Of a stretch of DNA of 64,000 nt, positions 16,786-25,341 are shown piece by piece. Source of the DNA: Lachancea dasiensis (Eukaryota > Ascomycota > Saccharomycetes > Saccharomycetales > Saccharomycetaceae); NCBI GenBank assembly GCA_900074725.1, contig LT598461.1, positions 248,001 through 312,000 on the forward strand, read 5' to 3'. The position numbers and the translations under genes were made by a program. The stretch's first letter is position 1. Each line of letters begins with the position of its first letter. The notes beneath the pieces were generated by a model. It made no database searches. It had not been told where the DNA came from and saw only the letters and a list, made by a program, of their open reading frames with translations.

Positions 16786-19119
16786 ATGCCTATCTGTTAC
16801 AAGAGGAGCTTATTACAACATTGTTGGAAGGTAGGCAAGAGAACAGTTAGCAATATGTCATCCAATTTGGCGGGCTCGAAAGGTGTGCAACCGCCATGGC
16901 AAAAGCCTAGCAGTATCGGACAACAGCCGGTGTTGAAATTATACAATAGTATGACGAGAAATAAGGAAGAGTTTCTTCCTATTTCAGGCGGGAAGTACGT
17001 AACCTGGTATTCGTGCGGTCCCACTGTATATGACTCATCTCATATGGGCCATGCCAGAAACTATGTGTCGATTGATATCAACCGTCGTATTATGCAAGAT
17101 TACTTCGGTTTCAATGTCGAATTCGTGCAAAACGTAACCGACATTGACGATAAGATCATTATTAGAGCACGTCAAAATTACGTTTATGAAAGATTCGTGA
17201 CTGAAAATCCCTCCGTTACTTCGGAGATTCGTGAAAAGGGTAGGTTAGCCGCCTTTAAATACATTCGCAATAATTTGAAACAGGAGTTTTCCACAGTCGA
17301 TCAGTACACTTCGTGGTTTGACGCATTGGATGTTCCTAAGGAAAGGGAGTCAAACCCAAAGTTTGGCATGCATACTATGTGCGTTCAAAATGCTTTTGAC
17401 GCCCTCAAGTGTGGTGATGACTCAGATTCATTTTACCAAAAGATCAAAGATGTGTTGACTCCCGTCCTAGATGAAGAATTTGGTGGTGGACTAAACGATC
17501 CTGAAATTTTCCGTAAGCTCCCAGCGTATTGGGAGAGGGAATTTAATAAAGACATGGCTGCTTTGAATGTCTTGCCACCTACAATCACTACTAGGGTCTC
17601 AGAATATGTTCCTGAAATTGTCGAGTTTGTCAAGAAGATTGTCGATAATGGATATGCTTATGCGGCTAAGGACGGTTCAGTTTACTTCGATACGGCGAAG
17701 TTTGATAAATCTGATAAACATGAATACGCTAAATGTCAACCTTGGAACAAGGGCCAACTTGATTTGATCAACGATGCAGAAGGTTCTTTAAGTGACTTTT
17801 CTTCTTTTAATGGAAAGCGGTCCCCGAATGATTTTGCTCTTTGGAAAGCATCGAAACCCGGCGAGCCTGAATGGGAATCACCTTGGGGCAAGGGACGTCC
17901 CGGATGGCATATTGAGTGTTCCGTAATGGCCAGCGATGTCCTTGGTTCCAATATCGATATTCATACAGGAGGTATTGATCTAGCATTCCCACACCATGAT
18001 AATGAACTTGCTCAGTCGGAAGCATGCTTCGATAATTATCAGTGGGTAAACTACTTTCTACATACCGGTCACCTGCATATCGAGGGCCAGAAGATGTCTA
18101 AGAGCTTAAAAAACTTCATCACTATCAATGAAGCTTTATCGAAATTTTCTTCGCGCCAACTAAGATTAACATTTTGCTCTGCTCAATGGAACAATCAGCT
18201 AGATTTCAAAGAAAGTCTACTAGTTGAGGTCAAATCTTTGGAGCAAACCTTTAACAACTTCTTCAAGAACGTTCGTGCCATGAATACCGACATAATTCAC
18301 AAAGAAGCGTCTGGGGATTATGTTTCGAAGAAGTTTGGCATGAAAGAAAGGGAGCTTGTCAATGATCTAAAAGTATACCAGAATAAGGTCCACGAGGCCT
18401 TTTGCGATAATTTGTCAACTCCCGTTGCTTTGAAGGCATTGAGCGAATTGGTCACTCGAGCTAACTTATATGTCACTTCTGCTGGTTCAAGTTTGAAGAT
18501 CGAGCCTTTGGTTGCCGTTGTTAGATATGTTACTAAAATTATTGACGTGCTGGGCTTCCCAATCCGTCAGGACGGTCTTGGATGGCTTGATGAAGGCAGC
18601 GCGAGCCAAAAGGCTCATGGTAATCGCGAGGAATTATTGATGCCATACGTTAAGTGTCTGTCGAACTTTAGAGATGAAGTTCGTCGGTTAGCGATTGAAA
18701 AGGCAGACAACTCATCATTTTTGAAGCTAACAGACAAAATAAGAGACCAAGAAATTTTGGATTTAAACATATCGATCGATGATAGAAATGATCAAGCGTC
18801 CTTGGTTAAATTCTTGAGTGACGAGGAGAAGGCTGAATATAAGAAACTTATAGCCGAAAAGGATTTACGCATCAAGGGGAAAGAAGCTAAAAAGCTTGAA
18901 CAATCTCGTTTGAGAGAGGCCAAAGAGGCGGAAAGAAGGAAAAAGGCCGAGGTTTCTCCCGAGCAAATGTTCCTCAATCAAGAATTATACTCAGAGTGGG
19001 ACCAGAACGGTTTACCTTTAAAGAATAAAGACGGTTCTGATGTCACGAAGTCGATGCTAAAAAAGCTGAAGAAGCAATGGGATGCGCAGAAAAAACTTCA
19101 CGATGAATTTTTCGGTTGA
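16786..19119 (+). CDS. CRS1: CRS1, cysteinyl-tRNA synthetase (likely cytosolic and mitochondrial)
   Basis: 777 residues (S. cerevisiae YNL247W: 767). It is a class I synthetase: the zinc-ligand region VTWYSCGPTVYD (Cys77), the HIGH-type motif HMGH at 86-89, WHIECSVMASDVLG, the HxxE-type HHDNELAQSEA, and KMSKS at 436-440. The C-terminal quarter is Lys/Glu-rich. Two in-frame ATGs matter. The first (16786) begins a basic, hydroxylated leader suitable for mitochondrial import. The second (16855, Met24) starts MSSNLAGSKG just where the leader ends. The first has T at -3 (weak), the second A at -3 (strong), so one gene can supply both compartments, as described for the S. cerevisiae gene. Confidence 0.95.
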   Translation: MPICYKRSLLQHCWKVGKRTVSNMSSNLAGSKGVQPPWQKPSSIGQQPVLKLYNSMTRNKEEFLPISGGKYVTWYSCGPTVYDSSHMGHARNYVSIDINRRIMQDYFGFNVEFVQNVTDIDDKIIIRARQNYVYERFVTENPSVTSEIREKGRLAAFKYIRNNLKQEFSTVDQYTSWFDALDVPKERESNPKFGMHTMCVQNAFDALKCGDDSDSFYQKIKDVLTPVLDEEFGGGLNDPEIFRKLPAYWEREFNKDMAALNVLPPTITTRVSEYVPEIVEFVKKIVDNGYAYAAKDGSVYFDTAKFDKSDKHEYAKCQPWNKGQLDLINDAEGSLSDFSSFNGKRSPNDFALWKASKPGEPEWESPWGKGRPGWHIECSVMASDVLGSNIDIHTGGIDLAFPHHDNELAQSEACFDNYQWVNYFLHTGHLHIEGQKMSKSLKNFITINEALSKFSSRQLRLTFCSAQWNNQLDFKESLLVEVKSLEQTFNNFFKNVRAMNTDIIHKEASGDYVSKKFGMKERELVNDLKVYQNKVHEAFCDNLSTPVALKALSELVTRANLYVTSAGSSLKIEPLVAVVRYVTKIIDVLGFPIRQDGLGWLDEGSASQKAHGNREELLMPYVKCLSNFRDEVRRLAIEKADNSSFLKLTDKIRDQEILDLNISIDDRNDQASLVKFLSDEEKAEYKKLIAEKDLRIKGKEAKKLEQSRLREAKEAERRKKAEVSPEQMFLNQELYSEWDQNGLPLKNKDGSDVTKSMLKKLKKQWDAQKKLHDEFFG

Positions 19120-19484
19120 TTCTCTGTGTATTGTGCAAATGCCACGAAGTATAAGATATATCGCAGGGGTCAGCGTTCATGTATAGAAGGAAATCTAATT
19201 TAATGATAGAGCTCAAAAATTAAAGACATTAAGCCCAGTTTTGGCTACAGAGTCCCGATCATACGTTTTCAAAATAAGCTGTAAACCACAGTCTATGTAC
19301 AGCAGTTTGTTAGATTGACGACACGGATATATCAAAAGGTATTCTCAGGGAACACAATCTATGCTTACTATTAGTTTACTGTACTTATTCGTACTCTATG
19401 ACGGTTGTTTGAGCTGGAAGTGCAAATAACCTAGCAGAAGCAGGCTAAACGTGTTGCGTAGATTCGTGAGTATTGCTGAGAATA
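19120..19484. other. Intergenic: CRS1 3' end and VPS75 promoter
   Basis: 365 bp between tandem plus-strand genes. AT-rich, with no recognisable gene or repeat. Confidence 0.5.
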
Positions 19485-20352
19485 ATGGACGAAGCTAACC
19501 TGTATGATGAGCGTGCTTGTATTTTATTATGAAGGATTATTTTACTAACAATTTGCTCTTTTGTTCAGTACGAAATCGTTAGAAGCCCTTGCGGGTGTTG
19601 AAGATGATGTTGAGGCGGTCGAAAGAGAAGTTGAAATACTAAGGCTTTCAAAGCTCTCTCCAATTTATGCGACTCGGAACAAAGCGATCGTTGGTATTCC
19701 AGAATTCTGGAAAGTTGTGCTTTCGCAGCACTCTGATTTTGCGAATTATGTGCGCGCGGCTGACTTGAAGTATGTAGACTGCATCAATTCGATTAGTGTC
19801 AAGTGGCCTTGCACGGATGATACAACAGCAGACAACAGAGAATTTTCGATAACAATAGACTTTGAAGGGATAGAAGGAGATTTTGATAGTCAAGTAGTGA
19901 CCAAAGTGTTCAAAATTGAGCATGATGTCTCAAAATTGAGGTACAAGGGAAAGGCTACAGAGGAAGAACTTTTGAGGGACGAGGAGTTAGGGTTTTTGAC
20001 TAGCACACCTTGTGAAATAAAATGGCCCAAGTCTTTCAATCATATAAATCCAGGACTAGTAGTTGACAAATCCACCGTCGAGGGTAAGAAAAATTATCGT
20101 ACGGGTATGAAATCGCTCTTCGCTTGGTTCAAGTGGACTGGTCTTAAATTGGGAAAGGAGTTCCCAAATGGAGATGGGCTTGCAGCGCTCTTTAGGGACG
20201 ACATATTCCCCAATTGCACCAAGTATTATACAGAAGCTCAGATTGACCTAGAAGATGAAAACATTGAAGAAGAAGATATGAGTGACGAGCCGCTGCAGCT
20301 AGATTCAGACTTTGATGACTATGAGAGAGATTCCAAACGCCATAAAGCATAA
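19485..20352 (+). CDS. VPS75: VPS75, NAP-family histone chaperone; spliced gene
   Basis: Two exons, 19485-19501 and 19569-20352, encode 266 residues. The long frame by itself lacks an ATG start (it opens with TTG at 19561). Splicing a 17-nt first exon (ATG GAC GAA GCT AAC CT) gives a natural start, MDEANLTKSLEALAG. The protein has the NAP/SET fold: an N-terminal dimerisation helix, then DFANYVRAADLKYVDCINSI and FKWTGLKLGKEFPNGDGLAA, and an acidic tail ending in a basic KRHKA. Vps75 binds H3-H4 and works with the acetyltransferase Rtt109 on H3 K9/K27 in the nucleus. The S. cerevisiae gene also has an intron near its start. Confidence 0.92.
19502..19568 (+). other. Spliceosomal intron of VPS75 (67 nt)
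   Basis: The 5' splice site GTATGA begins at 19502. The perfect branch point TACTAAC is at 19543-19549, and the 3' splice site TTCAG ends at 19568, about 20 nt after the branch A. The exon junction keeps phase (CT|T = Leu). Confidence 0.93.
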
Positions 20353-20377
20353 ATGGGCTGTGTGGAAAAAACTTGAT

Positions 20378-20959
20378 TTAGTAGTCTAAATCTGATTTTT
20401 TAGGTGTTTTTTTGGTAGTGTCGTACTTCGGAGGAAGTGTGCCTGTTTTTGACCGAAAACTAGGTTTTTGTACTTTATTTGCTTGGCTTACTTTTCGCAT
20501 CGTCTTAGCCTTCTGAAATGATGCCAATGGGTCTTCCTTTGAAAGGTCGTGCCTTGGCTTTTGATCTTCTTTGCGTAACATGGTGTGAACAGAGGGATTA
20601 CTCGAGCTTTTGAACCGCCTGCGGTTTTTTTGATCTTCTTTGGTGTCTTCTGTTGGACGACCTAGTAGAGTCGAATTCTCGATACGTTTTTTACCTAGTA
20701 GGAACTCATCTTTGGCGTGGTCTACCGCCGGTTGATCGTTGTACATCCAATCTAAATTAGATTTCTTTTCTCGTACTTTACCATCCCTTGTTAACGAAGT
20801 TAGCTCATCTAGTTGGCGTTGTTTTTCAATCTCATGTTGTCTTTCTTGGAGCTTCCTGTTCTCCTCCAGTGCTTGCTGTTCTATTTCCCAAACCTTTTTC
20901 TTGTTCTTTAGCAGATGCGGGTTCCATGATTTGAGTAAGTTTAAATCGCCAGTACCCAT
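20378..20959 (-). CDS. CWC25: CWC25, spliceosome step-one factor
   Basis: 193 residues (S. cerevisiae about 179). The N-terminus MGTGDLNLLKSWNPHLLKN followed by KKVWEIEQQA is the hallmark of the Cwc25/CIR N-terminal domain, and LDWMYND and the C-terminal DLDY also match the family. The rest is charged, Lys/Arg-rich and presumably disordered. Cwc25 joins the spliceosome after Prp2 remodelling and stabilises the branch helix for the first transesterification. Convergent with VPS75 (25 bp between stops), itself an intron-containing gene. Gene order VPS75-CWC25-SUI1-SLA2 is as in S. cerevisiae. Confidence 0.95.
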   Translation of the reverse strand: MGTGDLNLLKSWNPHLLKNKKKVWEIEQQALEENRKLQERQHEIEKQRQLDELTSLTRDGKVREKKSNLDWMYNDQPAVDHAKDEFLLGKKRIENSTLLGRPTEDTKEDQKNRRRFKSSSNPSVHTMLRKEDQKPRHDLSKEDPLASFQKAKTMRKVSQANKVQKPSFRSKTGTLPPKYDTTKKTPKKSDLDY

Positions 20960-21314
20960 GTTTGTCGGTGTACCGTTATTTTGAGCGCTTGACGATAGTA
21001 GTAGATGCGATGAGCTTCATTCAGTTAGAGAGATATAGAACTATATTATACAACTGAAAATCACGTGTGTGATTTGGTGCTCTCCTGGAAATAGAATTTG
21101 TCTGTTACCACCACTTGAGGGTGCCCGTTAACCCCGTCCGCACCATGCGGTGGTTCTGTTATATGATAAACGAGAATTCCCTTATTTTGATTATATTTAG
21201 TTACTTAAGTAAGCTATTCTTCGGCACGGACAGCAATCTCAGTGCGCATCCGAGACTATAGATGTAGAAGAATGAAGTTGCATTCCCTGATCGTTTCGAC
21301 CTCTGTTCCGGTCT
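20960..21314. other. Intergenic: CWC25 promoter and SUI1 3' region
   Basis: 355 bp between two minus-strand genes. No recognisable gene. ATCACGTGTGTGAT-like sequence at about 21060-21073 contains CACGTG, a possible Cbf1-type E-box, near the CWC25 start side. It is only a motif match. Confidence 0.4.
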
Positions 21315-21641
21315 TTAGAAACCGTGGATCTTGATGTTCTTCTTCTTCATGCCAAGTTGAGTGACCATAAATTCACACACTTTGGCTCTTTGGTCACCTT
21401 GCATCTGAATAATTTCACCCATTTCCTCGTCCTTGACAATGTTACCGTTGCAGGCAAAGTCCTTCTTGAGGACTTTCAAAATTCTTTTTAGATCATATTC
21501 TTCAGGAACACCTTGTACAGTAGTTAACGTCTTTCTCCCGTTCCTTTGTTGGATACGGATGTGGATGTAGTTGGCGGTAGTTGTTTCGTTATCACCAGTG
21601 TCTGCGAAAGGATCGAAAGACTTGAGGTTTTCAATAGACAT
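21315..21641 (-). CDS. SUI1: SUI1, translation initiation factor eIF1
   Basis: 108 residues, the exact size of eIF1. MSIENLKSFDPFADTGD at the N-terminus, YIHIRIQQRNGRKTLTTVQG, and the C-terminal VTQLGMKKKNIKIHGF are near-invariant in fungi. eIF1 sits near the P site of the 40S subunit and enforces start-codon selection. Upstream of the ATG is an alternating AT run, so -3 is T (UAU before AUG). A non-optimal context is known for eIF1 genes and allows the protein to limit its own synthesis. Codon use looks biased, as expected for high expression. Confidence 0.98.
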   Translation of the reverse strand: MSIENLKSFDPFADTGDNETTTANYIHIRIQQRNGRKTLTTVQGVPEEYDLKRILKVLKKDFACNGNIVKDEEMGEIIQMQGDQRAKVCEFMVTQLGMKKKNIKIHGF

Positions 21642-22222
21642 ATATATATAGAGAGACGCTGTTTTTGGCGGTTCAGAAGTGAAAAGTTACACGGATTGCC
21701 TTTGATTGTGATGTTCCTTGTGGATTTTATTGAAAATTTTATAGAATCGTGTCATCAGGCACGGGCAGTACGAACTTACTTTTTGCCTGAGTGGAAGGCG
21801 TATTGATGTCAGTATTTTATCTAATTAAGTAGAACGGATTAAAGTGGTCAGGATGCCGTTTTTAGAATTATGGTTTCTGAGATGGCGTTTGTTGTAGATG
21901 TTGGCGATAGTTGGGTTGCTCTTACTCTTTTTTTTTGGGTTTGACATGTATCGCGTACCTCTGAAAACTACGATGTTAATTTGGTAAAGGCTTAATTTGA
22001 AGGACATAAGGTGTCAATTGTTCTTGATCTACGGAGAGCATGGGGTGATTGGTATGTAGCTGGCGTGTGGTGGGCAAATATGTCTTGAGTTTCTTGATTT
22101 AGTAGCTGTCATTTTCTACGCACATATAGAATTATGCCTGATAGGGGCGATAGTTGAAGAAGTTGAATTAGCACGGTGAGTGACACTTGTAATCAGCAAC
22201 ATACGTATCTTCGGCGTTCGAC
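21642..22222. promoter_or_regulatory. Divergent SUI1/SLA2 promoter region
   Basis: 581 bp. An AT dinucleotide run (21641-21651) touches the SUI1 start. A 60-codon minus-strand frame (21825-22007) is Lys/Asn-rich and unsupported. The plus strand here is G-rich (for example 22021-22080: 23 G to 7 C), the left side of the compositional flip centred on the mating-type locus. Confidence 0.5.
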
Positions 22223-24733
22223 ATGTCTAGGTTTGACGTTGACGTCGAGCGTGCCGTCAGGAAGGCGTGCTCTTACGAAGAAACCGCGCCTAAACGCAAA
22301 CATGTAAGAGCGTGTATTGTGTATACGTGGGATCACAAGTCCTCTAAGGCCGTCTTCAGTATTTTGAAAACATTGCCATTGGGCCAAGATGAAATTACCG
22401 TTTTCAAAGCTCTTATCACTATCCACAAGATTATTCAAGAGGGCCATGGCTCTGCGATTATTGAAGGTATTAAAAACCGAGAATGGATAGCCAGTTTGGG
22501 GCGGATTTATCCCGAAAATGGCACTGGAAGCTACGGCCGCATAATTGAAGGCTATGTGGAAGTGTTGTTGAAAAAGCTGGATTTTCATCGGATACACTCT
22601 GGTTTCAATGGTACGTTTGAGTATGAAGAATACATGTCGTTGGTGAGCACATCAGATCCTGACCAAGGTTATGAAACTGTTCTTGATTTGATGGATTTAC
22701 AAGACGTTATAGACCGTTTTGGGAGATTACTGTTTTCTAGTATTTCCAGCGGACGTCGAAATGAATGTAAGATTTCCGCATTGGTTCCACTCGTGGGAGA
22801 GTCCTATGGTATCTACAAGTTTGTTATGTCAATGATAAGAGCGATATATCGACAAGTTGGGGAAGAAGGAGCCGTGGAACCACTTTATGCTAGATATTGT
22901 GAGCAGCATTCGCGACTCTTTGAGTTTTATGCCGATTGTTCTGCCATAAAGTATTTGACAAGTTTGCTAAGGATTCCGAAGTTACCTGGAGACCCTCCTT
23001 CTTTGGAGGTTGGAGACGAATACGTTGAAGGGAAACCCTCTAATACTCGCAGTTCGAGTAAAGTGAATTTGGAGGTGACAGGCACAGGAAATGAATCTAG
23101 AGGAAATTATAGTAACCCCAACCTAGGTAATGCTAGCACGGCAAGTTTAGGAAACGGCATGGCTACAGGCTATGCTACTGGTAGTACACCTGTTCAGTTT
23201 GGTCAAATGGCACCTAGTTTTACTGGCGTTCATTCTCAATTGGCTTTGGAAAGACAGAGGCTTGAGGAGCTTCAGAGACAAGAACAGTTAATAGGATTGC
23301 AGCAAGAACAACAGTTGAGACATCAGGAAGAGCAGATGAGACTGATTGAGCAGGAGAGACAAAGAGAAATGCAATTACAAGTTCAACAGCAGCAATTGGA
23401 AGCTGAAAGACAGCAGCAAATGTTGAAACAACAGCAGGAGCAGGCTGCGTTTGAAGAAAATATGCGGCAGCAACAGCATAGTCAGTACTTACAGATGGCT
23501 CAGAATGATCAATTTCAAAACGATTTGAATGCTTTACGGGAGCAGCATGAAAGGGATCAATCAATGCTCCAACAGTATGACCAACGTGTCGGCGCCCTAG
23601 AGAGAGAATTAGAAGATATGAATTTGAAGTCTAACGGGCAGGTGAACAATTTAGAGGATCAAGTTAAATCGTTAGGCGAATGGAAGGAAAAGTATTCTGG
23701 TCTTGCTAGGTTGTATGCCCAACTGAGGCAAGAACATCTTGCTGTTTTGAAGAAGCTAAAGAAATCACAGCAGGTTGAAAGTAGTGCTAAAGAAGCAATG
23801 TTGAAATTAGATGAGATTGAACTGAGACAAAAGGATAGATCTAAGGAACTTCAAAATATTCTGAAAGAAAGAGATAGATTGAATTCTGAAAATGACAGAT
23901 TGAAGTCTGAAAATGACAGAAGCAAGTTCGAAATTGTCCAAAGCTTATTAGATGCTGCTGGTAATGCGGTTATGGAGAAGGTCGCATCGTCTGAGTGCGC
24001 TACAAATCTAGCAAATAGCTATAATGACCTTGTGTTGGATGGCTTTAGCGGAGATTTGAAGGATGTGATAAGTTGGATTTGCGCATTTAGCGGAGCAATG
24101 AGCGGAGCGTTGGATGGTCAAGAGTTTCTTTATGCGTTGAGGGATGTTGTGGGGGCTCCAGAACAAGTAATTGACAAAGTCATAGATCTTAATATTGCAT
24201 TACAAACTAAACTCTCGCCCATTCAAAAATTAGTCAATTTACCTCAGAATGATGCAGTCAAGGCAATTATTAATCTGATAAAAGCTTCCACAGCATGCCA
24301 GGCTGAAATTGCCACTACCCAAAACCCTGACCCGTATCTTCAACATAACAGATGGACTCGTGGTCTAGTATCTGCAGCTGAGGAGGTTGCAAAATCAACA
24401 GAAAGAATGGTATCATCCACCAATTATGAAACCTTTACGGCAGCATCTAATCAGGTATTAGCGTCTACAGCTCAATTGGTAGCAGCGTGTAGAGTGAGAA
24501 ACCCGCCATCGCAGCCACGTCTAGAACAGTATAGCAGAATTGTGAAAGCAGCTGTGAAAGCCATGAGGCAAGAACCGCCAGAATACACCTTACCAGACTC
24601 GGAGTTAGATCTACAAGCGCATATAGTGCAACTGGAAGGTGCGCTTGAGCAATCGCGCAAGAAATTAGGTGAAATGAGGTACGAACCTCGCTCGCCTATT
24701 TCGAAACCAAACTCCGACTTGAACAGGAGTTAA
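22223..24733 (+). CDS. SLA2: SLA2, endocytic adaptor linking clathrin coat to actin (Hip1R family)
   Basis: 836 residues, shorter than the 968 of S. cerevisiae. Domains: an ANTH lipid-binding domain (about 1-270, starting SRFDVDVERAVRKACSYEE), a linker, a Gln-rich coiled coil (about 330-570), and a C-terminal talin-like THATCH actin-binding domain (about 590-800, with NRWTRGLVSAAEEVAKST and STAQLVAACRV). The conserved latch-like helix ends LEQSRKKLGEMR. The last 18 residues after that do not resemble the S. cerevisiae tail. This tail lies over the 3' end of MATa1 on the opposite strand (24665-24733). SLA2 beside MAT is a conserved arrangement in many yeasts. Confidence 0.96.
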   Translation: MSRFDVDVERAVRKACSYEETAPKRKHVRACIVYTWDHKSSKAVFSILKTLPLGQDEITVFKALITIHKIIQEGHGSAIIEGIKNREWIASLGRIYPENGTGSYGRIIEGYVEVLLKKLDFHRIHSGFNGTFEYEEYMSLVSTSDPDQGYETVLDLMDLQDVIDRFGRLLFSSISSGRRNECKISALVPLVGESYGIYKFVMSMIRAIYRQVGEEGAVEPLYARYCEQHSRLFEFYADCSAIKYLTSLLRIPKLPGDPPSLEVGDEYVEGKPSNTRSSSKVNLEVTGTGNESRGNYSNPNLGNASTASLGNGMATGYATGSTPVQFGQMAPSFTGVHSQLALERQRLEELQRQEQLIGLQQEQQLRHQEEQMRLIEQERQREMQLQVQQQQLEAERQQQMLKQQQEQAAFEENMRQQQHSQYLQMAQNDQFQNDLNALREQHERDQSMLQQYDQRVGALERELEDMNLKSNGQVNNLEDQVKSLGEWKEKYSGLARLYAQLRQEHLAVLKKLKKSQQVESSAKEAMLKLDEIELRQKDRSKELQNILKERDRLNSENDRLKSENDRSKFEIVQSLLDAAGNAVMEKVASSECATNLANSYNDLVLDGFSGDLKDVISWICAFSGAMSGALDGQEFLYALRDVVGAPEQVIDKVIDLNIALQTKLSPIQKLVNLPQNDAVKAIINLIKASTACQAEIATTQNPDPYLQHNRWTRGLVSAAEEVAKSTERMVSSTNYETFTAASNQVLASTAQLVAACRVRNPPSQPRLEQYSRIVKAAVKAMRQEPPEYTLPDSELDLQAHIVQLEGALEQSRKKLGEMRYEPRSPISKPNSDLNRS

Positions 24734-24916
24734 GCCGCATTTGTCTGCAATTGCCTTACGTTCTCTTGAATTGGGGCATCTCTTTTTCTCAAAAACCGAT
24801 TCCAAAAAAAGTCTAGTGTCCTTCGATAACAGAGTTCTTCTTTGCTCTTGGCGGCATAAAGCGCTACAGGCTTTTTTTATTGATTCCAAAGTGAGAAGTA
24901 TGTCTTTCGTATCCAT
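24665..24916 (-). CDS. MATa1: MATa1 homeodomain mating-type regulator
   Basis: 83 residues from the ATG at 24916 (the frame opens further to a TTG at 24946). The C-terminal homeodomain reads LSKDTRLFLESVFEKK, then CPNSRERKAIADKCGL, and helix 3 has VWFRNRRAR, the WFxNRR core. It aligns well with S. cerevisiae a1 (SPQARAFLEQVF..., KKCGITPLQVRVWF). In diploids a1 pairs with alpha2 to repress haploid-specific genes. No intron is evident: the S. cerevisiae second intron, which splits helix 3, is absent. An upstream first exon cannot be ruled out, though no TACTAAC is seen in the 160 bp before the ATG. The last 22 codons plus stop overlap SLA2 codon for codon. Confidence 0.9.
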   Translation of the reverse strand: MDTKDILLTLESIKKACSALCRQEQRRTLLSKDTRLFLESVFEKKRCPNSRERKAIADKCGLTPVQVGVWFRNRRARFVPHFT

Positions 24917-25341
24917 TTTCAATACTGGGTTTATGTAACTGCTCAACCACCGTCAAAAATTCTGAACTTAATTAAATAACACACCAAAAGCTGCCGTTCA
25001 TTTCATATATATTCTACAGTATGGTATCGCTATGCTTGCTCAAGATCTAAGGGAAGGATCACCACGGCAGTTGAGAAGGATATGCGTGTCAAAGAAAAAA
25101 AAAGGAAAATGAACCGCTCAAACACCTCAAGAAATCATAGGACATGAAGAGTTTAAGGAAATGAGGATAACAAAGAAAGGGAATTTGAAACATATTTAAA
25201 GGAAATGAGAAGAGGTGAAAACATTTTAAGGAGATGGTGGAGCGCCAGGTTATAAGATTCAAAGAATCTGAACAGTAATCCATCTCGAAGAGTTTCGGTC
25301 TCTCTTTCCAATAGAATACAGACTGCCATATTTCTACAAGA
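24917..25341. promoter_or_regulatory. Divergent a1/a2 promoter with purine-rich tract
   Basis: 425 bp between the a1 and a2 starts. An ATATATATT run (about 25005-25013) may be the a1 TATA element. The interval 25081-25260 is purine-rich on the plus strand (about 70% A+G in 25141-25260), with 25201-25260 holding 20 G to 5 C. The next 60 bases hold 9 G to 13 C, so the strand skew flips here. Confidence 0.55.
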
